Source: Candidatus Latescibacterota bacterium (lineage in GTDB: Bacteria; Latescibacterota; UBA2968; UBA8231). Taken from it: a DNA stretch of 64,000 nt. Shown here piece after piece: positions 17,774 to 26,614 of the stretch. The position numbers were made by a program, and so were the translations under genes. Each line of letters opens with the position of its first letter. Position 1 is the stretch's first letter. The notes beneath the pieces are model-generated. The model worked only from the letters and a program-made list of their open reading frames with translations, ran no database searches and had not been told where the DNA came from. Location of the stretch: positions 28,570 through 92,569 of the forward strand of contig JAJEGS010000028.1 of NCBI GenBank assembly GCA_022819745.1. Reading direction: 5' to 3'.

Positions 17774-18655
17774 TTAGAACGTCGGCCCGGATTGTTCGAC
17801 GAGGTGCTTCAGATAGAGGCAATACGCATTGTCTTGGGAATAATTGGCGATGCGGAGGAGCTGTTCTTTGCCAATGTAGCCCTTGCGGTACGCTATTTCC
17901 TCGACGCAGCCCACTTTGAGTCCTTGCCGGTGCTCGATGGTTTGGACGAAGTTGTTGGCCTCTAGGAGGCTCTCGTGCGTACCGGTGTCGAACCAGGCAA
18001 AGCCCCGCCCCAACACCTCGACCTTGAGTTGTTTGCGACGGAGATACTCGTTGTTGACATCGGTAATCTCTAGTTCGCCGCGGGCCGAGGGTTTGAGACT
18101 GCGGACGATGTCGACGACCTCGCCGTCGTAAAAATAAAGGCCGATAACCGCGTAGTTGGACTTGGGGTTTTGCGGCTTCTCTTCAATGCTGATGGCGTTG
18201 CCCCCGGCGTCGAATTCGACGACTCCGTAGCTCGTAGGATCGCTCACGTAGTAAGCGAAGGCCAATCCCCCCTCCCGTAGTTGGCTGGCGCGGTGTAGGA
18301 TCGCAGTCAGGCCATGCCCGTAGAGGAAGTTGTCGCCGAATATCAAGGCACAGGGGTCGCGGCCAGCGAAATCGGCCCCCACGACAAAGGCGTGAGCCAC
18401 GCCCTCGGGCCGGTCTTGGACCGCGTATTCAATGCTCAGCCCCAGCCGATCGCCGTCGCCGAAGAGCTGACGGTAGAGATTGGTGTGCTCCGGGCTGGAG
18501 ATAATGAGAATCTCGCGGATATCGGCCAGCATCAGCACCGAGAGCGGGTAGTAGATCATCGGCTTGTCGAAGATCGGCAGGATCTGCTTGGAGACCGATA
18601 CGGTCAGAGGATAGAGGCGCGTGCCTTGGCCGCCGGCGAGGATGATGCCCTTCAT
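17774..18655 (-). CDS. rmlA: Glucose-1-phosphate thymidylyltransferase
   Basis: This enzyme makes dTDP-glucose from glucose-1-phosphate and dTTP, the first step towards dTDP-L-rhamnose and related surface sugars. The 293 residues match the family length. Motifs are the nucleotide-binding GGQGTRLYPLT at residues 8-18, KQILPIFDKPMIYYPL, the metal-binding FGDN strand, and EEKPQNPKSNYAVIGLYFYD. The rest of an rml operon is not in this window. It starts 5 bp after the PhyH gene stop (18661), so the two are likely co-transcribed. Confidence 0.95.
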   Translation of the reverse strand: MKGIILAGGQGTRLYPLTVSVSKQILPIFDKPMIYYPLSVLMLADIREILIISSPEHTNLYRQLFGDGDRLGLSIEYAVQDRPEGVAHAFVVGADFAGRDPCALIFGDNFLYGHGLTAILHRASQLREGGLAFAYYVSDPTSYGVVEFDAGGNAISIEEKPQNPKSNYAVIGLYFYDGEVVDIVRSLKPSARGELEITDVNNEYLRRKQLKVEVLGRGFAWFDTGTHESLLEANNFVQTIEHRQGLKVGCVEEIAYRKGYIGKEQLLRIANYSQDNAYCLYLKHLVEQSGPTF

Positions 18656-18660
18656 GGAAT

Positions 18661-19494
18661 TTACTCAATTCCCTTTTTTTGCGGTCCTTGGGGACGGGGC
18701 CTCTGCGGCCAGACGATCTGCCGCCGTTCGGGCGTCAGGCGCGCCAATAGCTCTTCCGAGGGATGATAGCCGTGGCGGAAGTTGCCCCAGGAGGGTCCGT
18801 AGCGATAGACGAAAATCCGGCGCGTGCCCTCGTTTTTGCGCCGGGCCGAGCCGTGCGAAAGGCCATCGACGAAAAGGAGAGCGTCGCCCTTGGCCATGTG
18901 ACACTCGATTGCGCCGGTGATGCCCTCGACGGTAGCGCCTTCGGGCTTCATGCGATGCCGGTCTAAGTCGGGATGCGTGAAGTTGGCTTTGTGGCTGCCG
19001 GGGATCAGCATGGTGCCGCCGTCGCCCGGACCGATGTCCGTGAGTGCCACGAGGATGTTGATTTGGCCGCACATGTAGCGTCCGCGGTGGTAGCGAAATT
19101 GGTTGCGCATGATGGGCGGATAGCCGCCAGAGTGCAGGCCGATGGCCTCCCCGGGTTCGCGGAAGTTGGCAAAGTTTTCGTCGATGAAGAGCGGCCCGTG
19201 TGCGTAGTCGAACGTGTTCTCGCCGCCGACGAAGTGCTTTACTTTCTCGAGCCAAGCGGGATGGTCAATCATCCGCTCAAAAGGTTCGCCCGCCTCGTAG
19301 ATTTGCTGCAAGTTGAGGCCGTCAATCGTGCCATAGGTATGGGCGTGGACATGGCCGTACCAGTCGCCCGGCTCGAGCGGCGGGATGGCGTCGAGGCAAT
19401 CGTTGAGGTCTTTGACCTCATCGGCGCTAAGCGCCCCCTCTAAGTGCAGGTAGCCGCGCAGGTCGAAGAGGTAATTTTCGAGGTCGGTGACCAT
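18661..19494 (-). CDS. Phytanoyl-CoA dioxygenase-like (PhyH) protein with H-S-G in place of HxD
   Basis: A 277-residue member of the Fe(II)/2-oxoglutarate PhyH superfamily. The double-stranded beta-helix core is recognised by GGTMLIPGSHK (159-169), the distal histidine H214 (GLSHGSA) and the 2-oxoglutarate-binding arginine in GTRRIFVYRY. At the usual first metal site the motif is H121-S122-G123 rather than His-x-Asp. Loss of the carboxylate ligand is the hallmark of Fe/2-oxoglutarate halogenases (HxA/HxG), but it also occurs in inactive homologues. It lies between rmlA and the enolase-superfamily gene, in one co-directional run. Confidence 0.8.
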   Translation of the reverse strand: MVTDLENYLFDLRGYLHLEGALSADEVKDLNDCLDAIPPLEPGDWYGHVHAHTYGTIDGLNLQQIYEAGEPFERMIDHPAWLEKVKHFVGGENTFDYAHGPLFIDENFANFREPGEAIGLHSGGYPPIMRNQFRYHRGRYMCGQINILVALTDIGPGDGGTMLIPGSHKANFTHPDLDRHRMKPEGATVEGITGAIECHMAKGDALLFVDGLSHGSARRKNEGTRRIFVYRYGPSWGNFRHGYHPSEELLARLTPERRQIVWPQRPRPQGPQKKGIE

Positions 19495-19500
19495 AAGTCC

Positions 19501-20655
19501 TCAGCGCTGGACGGGATCGCCCCAGGAGCCTTCGATATAGGGAAAGCGCGCTTCAAGGTCGTCGGCTAGTTCGACGCCGAAGCCCGGGGCGTCGGGCAGA
19601 ATCAAGTGACCGTCTTCGATTAGCGGTTTCTCGCGCAGAATCTCCCACTGTAGAGGACCCTGCTTCATATTTAGCTCGACTAGACGCGGGTCGGGCAGCG
19701 CCGCGACCATGTGGGCGTTGGCCATGGTCATCAGGCCGTTGTGCCAGTTGTGCGGGATCAGGGGTATGCCGCCGTACTCGGAGTGGGCTTTGTGGCCGAC
19801 CTCCATACAGAGGTCGATGCCGCAGACGCCGGCGTCGGGCTGGACGATGCCGAAGCCCCCCACCGCCATAAAAGGCTCGAACTGCGCCCACGTGGTAAAA
19901 GGCTCGCCGCCAGTGACGGGGATGGAGACGGCCTCGTTGAGCCGGGCGTAGTCCTCGGGTACGCGTTCGACCGGCTCCTCAAACCAAGCCCAGCCCATCT
20001 CGTCGAGGGCCTCGGCAATGGGCAGTGCCTCCTCCATCGAGAGGCGGCAGTTGCCGTCGAGGGCTAAGTCCATGCGCGCACCCACGGCCTCGTGGACTTG
20101 GCGCGCTATTTTTAGGAAGCGATCGACGGTGACGCCCGACCAAGCCCAATGGGTGCCTATGCGCATCTTGTAAGCGGTGAAACCCTCTTCGGCGTAGCCG
20201 ATGGCCTCTTCGACGACGGATTCGGGATGGTCGTCCCAGTCGTAGCGCACGCCCGAGGAAGCGTAGAGGCGGAGGCGGCGCAGGGGTTCCTGTCCTGCCG
20301 CGCAGAGCAGGTCGGCGGTGGGTTTGCCAGCGATCTTGCCGCGCAAATCCCACAGCGCACAGTTGAGGCCGGCGTTGGCGATGTCGTTGGCGCGCTCCGC
20401 TTTGTTGTGCGGCGTCAGGTCCTCGTCGCGGGGGTCGCGGCCGATGAGGCTGGGCTTGAGTTCGTCGATGCGAGCGGCGATGGTGGGCGGCACGCCGTAC
20501 GCGCAAGGTTCGGCGATGCCCTGCAAGCCTTCGTCGGTTTCGATGATGCAGATCGAGCAGTCGGCCTTGGGCACGTGGAAGGTGGCGCTGTACCACTGAA
20601 GTTCAGGCTCGTGGGCGCGCGAGAGCGAAAGCGTGCGGATGTCGGTGATTTTCAT
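19501..20655 (-). CDS. Mandelate racemase/muconate lactonizing (enolase superfamily) enzyme
   Basis: A 384-residue enolase-superfamily enzyme: an N-terminal capping domain (1-120) and a TIM barrel. Acid/base and metal residues are readable: K163 in YKMRIG (K-x-R), D200 (DGNCR), E226 (FEEP), E251 (GGEPF), and H302/H305 in IPHNWHNG. Such enzymes dehydrate or epimerise sugar acids through an enolate bound to magnesium. The start is just after a likely Shine-Dalgarno (GGAACCC is weak). Neighbouring PHP, 2-hydroxyacid dehydrogenase and transketolase-like genes point to sugar-acid breakdown. The exact substrate is unknown. Confidence 0.88.
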   Translation of the reverse strand: MKITDIRTLSLSRAHEPELQWYSATFHVPKADCSICIIETDEGLQGIAEPCAYGVPPTIAARIDELKPSLIGRDPRDEDLTPHNKAERANDIANAGLNCALWDLRGKIAGKPTADLLCAAGQEPLRRLRLYASSGVRYDWDDHPESVVEEAIGYAEEGFTAYKMRIGTHWAWSGVTVDRFLKIARQVHEAVGARMDLALDGNCRLSMEEALPIAEALDEMGWAWFEEPVERVPEDYARLNEAVSIPVTGGEPFTTWAQFEPFMAVGGFGIVQPDAGVCGIDLCMEVGHKAHSEYGGIPLIPHNWHNGLMTMANAHMVAALPDPRLVELNMKQGPLQWEILREKPLIEDGHLILPDAPGFGVELADDLEARFPYIEGSWGDPVQR

Positions 20656-20802
20656 CGGGTTCCTATTCGATCATTGGTTTCTTCACGGGCCTGTATTAAA
20701 GGGCCACTTACTTTTCGCGTCAACACTGCTAGGTGAGCCTTCCCTTGTCGCCCGCAGAGTGCTCTCGTATTTTGAGGCCGCTTCCCAACCGAGGAGAAAC
20801 CA

Positions 20803-21684
20803 ATGATTGAACATTCCTATCAGAATTTGAGCGGAGGACGCTGGCTAATCGGCAACCTGCACACGCACACGACCGCCAGCGACGGCGAACGCGATCACCA
20901 AGCGGTAATTGACGACTACGCGGGCCGCGGCTACGGCTTCTTGGCGATCACCGATCACGACATCTATACGTCCTTGGAAGACTACGAGCAATACGACGCC
21001 CAAGGGATGATATTGGTGCCGGGCAATGAAATCTCAGCCAATGGCCCGCACGTTTTGCACGTAGGGGACGCAGCGTGGGTCGCGCCGCATGCGGATCGGC
21101 AACGAGTAATCGACGAGGTCAACGAATTGGGTGGTGGTTTTGCCCTTTTCAATCACCCCAACTGGCACGGCAATTTCAATCACTGTCCGCAGGAGCTTTT
21201 GCAGGCCTGCGAGGGCTACGTGGGCTTGGAGATCTACAACGGCGTGATCTGCCGCTTGGAGGGCAGCCCCTACGCGACGAATCGCTGGGACATGCTGCTG
21301 AGCGCGGGAAGACGCCTGTGGGGGTTTGCCAACGACGACAGCCACGCGGCGAGCGGCGATGTGGGGTTGGGGTGGAATGTGGCCTATGTGGAGGAGGAGA
21401 CGGCCTCCGGCGTGGTGGAGGCTCTGCGCGCCGGTCGGTTTTACGCCTCGACGGGCGTTGAGATCAACCAGATCCGAGTCGAGGGAAACAGGATTTGGAT
21501 TGAGACGGAGAATGCGGCGCGGATCGTGGCCTTGCGCGCCGGCGCGAAGCGGATAGCCGTGGCCGATGGGCGGGAAATTGAGGTGGAAGTGCCGGAGCGG
21601 GCGGGATACGTGCGCTTTGAGTGTTGGGGCGCAGGAGAGGCGTTTGCTTGGACGCAGCCGTTTTTTTGTGAGGAGGACGAATAA
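20803..21684 (+). CDS. PHP-domain metal-dependent hydrolase
   Basis: A 293-residue protein with a PHP (polymerase and histidinol phosphatase) metal site: HTHTTASDGERD (21-32), TDHD, the glutamate in GNEIS, NHPNWH and NDDSH. The family includes phosphoesterases acting on nucleotides or sugar phosphates. The C-terminal 70 residues are beta-rich, as in CehA/McbA-like PHP proteins. The ribosome site GAGGAG precedes the ATG by seven bases. The next gene starts one base after its TAA stop, so they are translated from one message. Confidence 0.85.
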   Translation: MIEHSYQNLSGGRWLIGNLHTHTTASDGERDHQAVIDDYAGRGYGFLAITDHDIYTSLEDYEQYDAQGMILVPGNEISANGPHVLHVGDAAWVAPHADRQRVIDEVNELGGGFALFNHPNWHGNFNHCPQELLQACEGYVGLEIYNGVICRLEGSPYATNRWDMLLSAGRRLWGFANDDSHAASGDVGLGWNVAYVEEETASGVVEALRAGRFYASTGVEINQIRVEGNRIWIETENAARIVALRAGAKRIAVADGREIEVEVPERAGYVRFECWGAGEAFAWTQPFFCEEDE

Positions 21685-21685
21685 C

Positions 21686-22696
21686 ATGGGCGATTTGATC
21701 GTCGTTCATCCAGATTTTGACGGGGTTTGGCCCTTTGCCGCTGATCACTTCCGCACCTTGTGGCCCGAAGCGGACTTTGTGCGCCTAGCGCACGGAGACG
21801 AGCGGCCCTTGGGCGAGGTGGTCGAGGACCCGAGCCAAGTGACGCGGTTGGCCACGCTAGGGGTGCCAGTGAGTTTGACGTGTCTGCGACTTTTTACGGC
21901 TTTGCAGGAGGCGACCTTTCAGGGGTCTTATGGTCGGCGGCTGGGCGAGGGCTGTAGTGAGTATCTGGCCGAGGCTGGCGTCGTTGTGTACGACCATCCG
22001 AGCGAGGGGTTTTGGTCGCAGACCGTGGCGGAATTTGGTTTGGCCTTGACACTGTGCGGACTGCGGCGAATCCCGCAGTTGCACCGCGAGATCATCCAGA
22101 GCCAAGCGCCTTGGGACTACGAGCCGCCCGAAGGCCAGGGCCGGCCCGGCGCACGCGGGCACCAGTTTGGCGACGACTCTGCCTTTGCCAGCGGCACGCT
22201 GTGTGGCAAGCGGGTGCGGATCGTCGGGGCCGGCAATATCGCCAGCCGCTACGCCAGCTTCGCGTCGATGCTGGGAGCTGATGTGGCGGCTTGGGATCCG
22301 TTTGCCACGGAGCCGTGCTTTCACCGGGCCGGGTCGCGCCGCGAGTACCATCTGGAACAGCTAGTCACCGATGCCGAAGTGTTCGCGCCCATGGTGCCGC
22401 TGACGGAATCGACGCGCGGGTTAGTCGAGGCTGGGCACATTGACGCACTGCCCAAGGGCTGTCTGGTGGTGCTGGTGACCAGAGCCAGAATCTGCGATAC
22501 GGACGCGATCCGGCGGCGAGTGATGGCCGATGAACTGAGCCTAGCGGCGGACGTGTGGGACCAAGAACCGCTGCCTTTAGACGATCCGCTGCTGGGGCGG
22601 CACAACGTGGTGCATACGCCGCACAACGCCGGGCGCACGATCGACGCGAACAAGGCGTGGGCGGAGAAATTGGCCGTGCAGTTTAAGCCGCGTTGA
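21686..22696 (+). CDS. D-isomer-specific 2-hydroxyacid dehydrogenase family protein
   Basis: A 336-residue protein. The ATG at 21686 is chosen because AGGAGG lies about ten bases upstream; the open frame runs further up inside the previous gene. The NAD-binding motif VGAGNIASRYASF lies mid-protein. The catalytic set looks intact: arginine in VLVTRARI, glutamate in WDQEPLP and histidine in HTPHNAG. It would oxidise or reduce a 2-hydroxy/2-keto acid, consistent with a sugar-acid pathway shared with the neighbours. It is followed by a likely promoter for the next gene. Confidence 0.85.
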   Translation: MGDLIVVHPDFDGVWPFAADHFRTLWPEADFVRLAHGDERPLGEVVEDPSQVTRLATLGVPVSLTCLRLFTALQEATFQGSYGRRLGEGCSEYLAEAGVVVYDHPSEGFWSQTVAEFGLALTLCGLRRIPQLHREIIQSQAPWDYEPPEGQGRPGARGHQFGDDSAFASGTLCGKRVRIVGAGNIASRYASFASMLGADVAAWDPFATEPCFHRAGSRREYHLEQLVTDAEVFAPMVPLTESTRGLVEAGHIDALPKGCLVVLVTRARICDTDAIRRRVMADELSLAADVWDQEPLPLDDPLLGRHNVVHTPHNAGRTIDANKAWAEKLAVQFKPR

Positions 22697-22725
22697 TTGC
22701 TCGCATTCAGTGCTGGGTTTATACT
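22697..22725 (+). promoter_or_regulatory. Candidate sigma-70 promoter of the transketolase-like gene
   Basis: TTGCTC, a 17-base spacer and TATACT lie 50-77 bp before the start at 22774. The -10 is good and the -35 is weak. Confidence 0.45.
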
Positions 22726-22773
22726 TTTACGACTCTTTCATTCAATTAAAAATACCCACTTAGGGAGTTATAC

Positions 22774-25017
22774 ATGCGGGGGATCGAAGCGGCGCAAACG
22801 GGCCAGCGGCAGCGCAACAAAGAGTTGTTGGGCGGAGTGCGCTACCTAGGCGAGAAGGTGCATTCCGAGGTCTTGCCGCTCACCGTGGATATCGGCAACC
22901 AACAAGCGCTGCACCAAGAGCAAATCGACGCCCTAGAGGGCTTGCAGATCGAAGCAGCCGCGACCGCGATCCGCTCGCTGGCCTCGCTGGCCGAAATCGG
23001 CGAACTGGATCACCTCGGCGGTGGTCTGGAGTTGATTCCGCCGCTCTTGCTGACTTTGGCGATTACCGACTACGAACGCATCGAATACACCATCGAACAC
23101 GCCCACACCTCCGTGGGTTACTACGCGACACTGGCGGCGCTGGGCTTTATCGATGAGGAGGTCGTCGTCGAGGGTTTTCGCCGCGGGCTCGACGCTCCCG
23201 GGCACGTGTCTTGGCTGCCGGGTGGCACCCAACTCAACGGAGGGCGCTTGGGGGTGATGATCCCGGTGGCCGTGGGCCAAGCCCTTGGCAAGCGGGCTAG
23301 GCGTGGCGAGGGTGGCTGGGTCATCTGTCACTGTGGCGACGCGGGCTACATCTCGGGCCAAGCGCTCAACGGCTTCAACGGCGCAGCCGTCCACGGAGCG
23401 CCGATCACCTTCGTCATGCACCGCAACGGCATCCAGCTTTCGGGCGCGACCGAGGGCATTATGGACAAGGACCCGCGTCCGATTGTCGCGGCGATGGGCG
23501 TGGAAGTCATTGAGATCGAGACTCTGCACGACGCTGCGGTGCTTTATGAAACCTATGTCGAAGGCTACAAACTGGCTCAGCAGGGTCGGTCGACGCTGAT
23601 CTATCCCACGGGAACGCACGAACTCCTCGGCGACTTTGGCGAGCGCTTGGGCATTGGTTCCGAGGTCGCAGCGTTTGCCGCCGAGCACGGCGTCGATCTC
23701 AGCACTCGCATCTGGATCCCCGGTTCGCTGATGAGCTATCGCGACGTAGTGCCGATGCTCGAATGCCTTTTCTTGGTCAACAAGCTACCCGGCGGCGAAG
23801 GGCATCACGACGGGCACATGAAGGGCCGAGACGCTGCGCAAGTGCTGAGCAACCCGATGTTCCAAAAAACAGCGGCGGCGTGCCAAGCCCTAGCGACGCT
23901 GCGCCAAGACGAGAAGCGCCAAGTCGAGACCCGGGCTAGACCTGCTCCTGGCAGCCGCAATTTGGTTCTGTCCCAGGATGTGCGGGAAAAGGTCAGCTTG
24001 CCCGCGGTGGGCACGAGCGAAAGTCCGCGCGCTGGATCCGAGGCTGCGTACGCGGCGGTGGCCGCGCATTTTCCCGACGATGTCTTCGTCGTTAGCTGCG
24101 ACCTCGATCCCTCGACTAAGCTGGCGAAGGCACGCGGTTTTTTGGCGGACGATCACCAGTTCGAGATGAGCATTGAGGAGCAAGCTGCTTGTCTGATTAC
24201 CGACGGATTGGCGATGAGCGTGCCGGGTCCGCAGCTCAATGTGGTATCGACGTTTGCCGCCTTTTACGAGGGCATTGCCCGCGAGGGCTTTGACGTCTGG
24301 CGCTATCAGCGCAACCTCACCGGCGTCAATGAAGGGCTCAACGTCGCCTTCCACGTCTCGCACGTGGGGGCCTGCACTGGGCGCGATCACTTTTCGGGTT
24401 GGGGCTTGGAGTGGATCAACGTTGGCTTGAGCTATTTGCCCTATCTGCACCGGTTCTACGGGCCAGCCGATGCGCGGGCGGCGTTTTTGGCAGTCTGCGA
24501 TATGGCGGCGCACTACGGAGGGCACATCATCGGCATCCCGCGCGACTCCCTGCCCATCCTCGAAAAGCAAGACGGCTCGGGGCCGCTGTGGGAAGCAGGC
24601 GACGCTTGGGAGCCGATGACAGTTTACCGCACTTACGCTGGAGCTGAGCGGGCGATCTTGGCTTTTGGCGCGCCGGCTTTTCTGGCTGGCGAGGCGGCCG
24701 AGCAGCTCGAAGGCGCGGTGGATGTGCATGTAATCAATGGTCTGCCGCTGCCTGATGCGGCCTTAGAAGAACTAGTGGGCCGCTATCCCAAGGGCGTGGT
24801 AACTATAGAAGATGGCTTGATCGGCGCAGCCAATGTCGGCGTGCGCGGTTTCGCCGGATTGGTGGCGGGCGTCGCTGGCGACTTGGGCATTCCGGCGGCG
24901 CACATCGGCATTACCGATCCGACGACGGCCCCGTCAGAAGGCCATTTAGAGACGTGGGCGCACTTCGGCATTACGACCGAGGCGCTCATCGCAGCCGTGA
25001 GTGGGTTAGATCAATAA
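22774..25017 (+). CDS. Transketolase-like thiamine diphosphate enzyme
   Basis: A 747-residue protein with the three-domain transketolase layout: a cofactor-binding N-domain (about 80-380), a pyrimidine domain (about 430-600) and a C-terminal domain (about 620-747). The diphosphate motif reads CHCGDAGYISGQ...NG, that is GDA where most members have GDG, with HRNGIQLSG completing the site. HGHMKGRDA-like HHDGHMKGRD and the FEMSIEEQA segment (the proton-relay glutamate) are also seen. It differs from housekeeping transketolase and may act on another ketose or keto acid. A ribosome site GGGAG stands eight bases before the ATG. Confidence 0.75.
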   Translation: MRGIEAAQTGQRQRNKELLGGVRYLGEKVHSEVLPLTVDIGNQQALHQEQIDALEGLQIEAAATAIRSLASLAEIGELDHLGGGLELIPPLLLTLAITDYERIEYTIEHAHTSVGYYATLAALGFIDEEVVVEGFRRGLDAPGHVSWLPGGTQLNGGRLGVMIPVAVGQALGKRARRGEGGWVICHCGDAGYISGQALNGFNGAAVHGAPITFVMHRNGIQLSGATEGIMDKDPRPIVAAMGVEVIEIETLHDAAVLYETYVEGYKLAQQGRSTLIYPTGTHELLGDFGERLGIGSEVAAFAAEHGVDLSTRIWIPGSLMSYRDVVPMLECLFLVNKLPGGEGHHDGHMKGRDAAQVLSNPMFQKTAAACQALATLRQDEKRQVETRARPAPGSRNLVLSQDVREKVSLPAVGTSESPRAGSEAAYAAVAAHFPDDVFVVSCDLDPSTKLAKARGFLADDHQFEMSIEEQAACLITDGLAMSVPGPQLNVVSTFAAFYEGIAREGFDVWRYQRNLTGVNEGLNVAFHVSHVGACTGRDHFSGWGLEWINVGLSYLPYLHRFYGPADARAAFLAVCDMAAHYGGHIIGIPRDSLPILEKQDGSGPLWEAGDAWEPMTVYRTYAGAERAILAFGAPAFLAGEAAEQLEGAVDVHVINGLPLPDAALEELVGRYPKGVVTIEDGLIGAANVGVRGFAGLVAGVAGDLGIPAAHIGITDPTTAPSEGHLETWAHFGITTEALIAAVSGLDQ

Positions 25018-25044
25018 ACACACCAAGCATAAAGGCATAAAATT

Positions 25045-25686
25045 ATGAAGCGGAGCGCACTATTAATCATCGCACTTTGGGCTTTCGGCTGTGGAACCGG
25101 CGGTCAAGGTGGGGAAACAAGTAAGGAGATCTTAATGGATCCTACAGGCGAGGCCCTGAACGAGCAGGCACCCGACGAATTCTCAGTGCGCTTGGAGACT
25201 AGCGCTGGCCCGGTGGTCATCCAAGTGACGCGCGATTGGGCACCGATCGGTGCCGATCGGTTCTACAACTTGGTCCGCAGTGGTTTCTACGACGAGCAGC
25301 GCTTTTTCCGCGTGGTACCTAACTTTGTGGTGCAGTGGGGCCTGAGCGGCAATCCAGCGCTGAACCAGGTCTGGCATCGGGCTCATATCCTCGACGACTC
25401 CGTCGTGCAGAGCAATACGCGCGGACGGATCACGTACGCCAAAACTAATCAGCCCAATACGCGCACGACCCAGCTCTTTATCAATTTGGGAGATAACGCC
25501 AATCTCGACGGCATGGGGTTTGCGCCCTTTGGCGAAGTGGTAGAAGGCATGGAGGTGGTCGATGCAATCAACGCCGAGTACGGCCAGCAGCCTTCCCAAG
25601 GGCAGATCGCCATGAACGGCAACGCTTATCTCGAAGAAAACTTTCCCAACCTAGACTACATCGTCAAGGCCGAGATCATCGAGTAA
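25045..25686 (+). CDS. Cyclophilin-type peptidyl-prolyl isomerase lipoprotein
   Basis: A 213-residue protein with a lipoprotein signal (lipobox AFGC-G after MKRSALLIIALW), so it is membrane-anchored on the envelope side. The cyclophilin core is clear: TSAGPVVIQVTRDWAPIGADRF, NLVRSGFYDEQRFFRVVPNFVVQ (given in parts) with the catalytic-arginine strand FFRVVPNF, and TQLFINLGDN...FAPFGEVVEGM. It should speed proline isomerisation in exported proteins. It is followed after one base by the transporter gene. Confidence 0.9.
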   Translation: MKRSALLIIALWAFGCGTGGQGGETSKEILMDPTGEALNEQAPDEFSVRLETSAGPVVIQVTRDWAPIGADRFYNLVRSGFYDEQRFFRVVPNFVVQWGLSGNPALNQVWHRAHILDDSVVQSNTRGRITYAKTNQPNTRTTQLFINLGDNANLDGMGFAPFGEVVEGMEVVDAINAEYGQQPSQGQIAMNGNAYLEENFPNLDYIVKAEIIE

Positions 25687-25687
25687 A

Positions 25688-26584
25688 TTGGCCGCCGAAA
25701 TCCGCAATGAGGCCGTCGGGCTAAAGGCCGGTACCCTAGCCGTTGTGACCGCCGTGCTGTGGGGCGGCAATCCGGTGGCGATCAAGGTGGGTCTCGACGG
25801 AGTGCCACCTGCGGCGATGGCTGGTTTGCGCTTTGCATTGGGTGCCCTGACCGTATGGGTCGGGGCACTTTTTGCTGGTATTCAGTTGCGCATACCCTCC
25901 AGCGAATGGAAAGGGCTGGGCGGCTTGGCGCTGCTGTTCGCGCTGCAAATATGGCTTTTGAACGCGGGCACTCAATACACCACGGCTAGCCGCTCGGGGG
26001 TGGTGGTCAATATCTACCCCTTCTTCACGGCACTCTTCGCGCACTTACTCGTCGGCGACCGCTTGGGCTTGGGGCAGTGGTTTGGCTTGCTCATTTCGTT
26101 TGCCGGTGTGGTGCTGCTGTTTTGGGAGTCGCTGGCGCTGGCCGAAACGCAGTACTTGCTCGGTGACGCGATGGTGGCTGCCAGCGGTTTGTTGTTGGGC
26201 TTGCGGCAGGTGGTGATCAAGCGGTTGGTACAGGGGCTTAATCCCTATCAGGTGCTGTTTTGGCAAGCCATGCTGAGCCTGCCGCTGTTTGCCGCTTGGA
26301 GCGCGTTCTTAGAATCCGAAGCTGAGTACGTCCTGACCGGCCCGGTCGTCGCCGGCGTGCTCTATCAAGGCATCGTCGTCGCTGGGCTGTGTTTTATCAT
26401 CCTCGTCTTTCTGCTCCAACACCACTCGCCGGGGCGATTGGGGGGCTTCGGCTTTGCTACGCCGGTAGTGGGCGTGCTGTTGAGTGCCGCGCTTTTGGAC
26501 GAGGCTATATCGCCCTATCTGCTGGCCAGCATGGGATTGGTGGCTGTGGGGATTGTGGTTGCCAACTGGGTCGAGCGGGATTAG
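25688..26584 (+). CDS. EamA (DMT) family transporter
   Basis: A 298-residue inner-membrane protein with ten predicted helices in two EamA repeats (about 10-145 and 155-298). The start is a TTG one base after the previous stop. The first in-frame ATG would remove helix 1 (GTLAVVTAVLWGGNPVAIKV), so the TTG is preferred. The family exports metabolites such as amino acids, nucleotides or sugars; the substrate is unknown. Coupling to the cyclophilin gene by adjacency is evident. Confidence 0.85.
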   Translation: MAAEIRNEAVGLKAGTLAVVTAVLWGGNPVAIKVGLDGVPPAAMAGLRFALGALTVWVGALFAGIQLRIPSSEWKGLGGLALLFALQIWLLNAGTQYTTASRSGVVVNIYPFFTALFAHLLVGDRLGLGQWFGLLISFAGVVLLFWESLALAETQYLLGDAMVAASGLLLGLRQVVIKRLVQGLNPYQVLFWQAMLSLPLFAAWSAFLESEAEYVLTGPVVAGVLYQGIVVAGLCFIILVFLLQHHSPGRLGGFGFATPVVGVLLSAALLDEAISPYLLASMGLVAVGIVVANWVERD

Positions 26585-26614
26585 GGCAACCCTACAAGTC
26601 AACGGGGATTCAAT

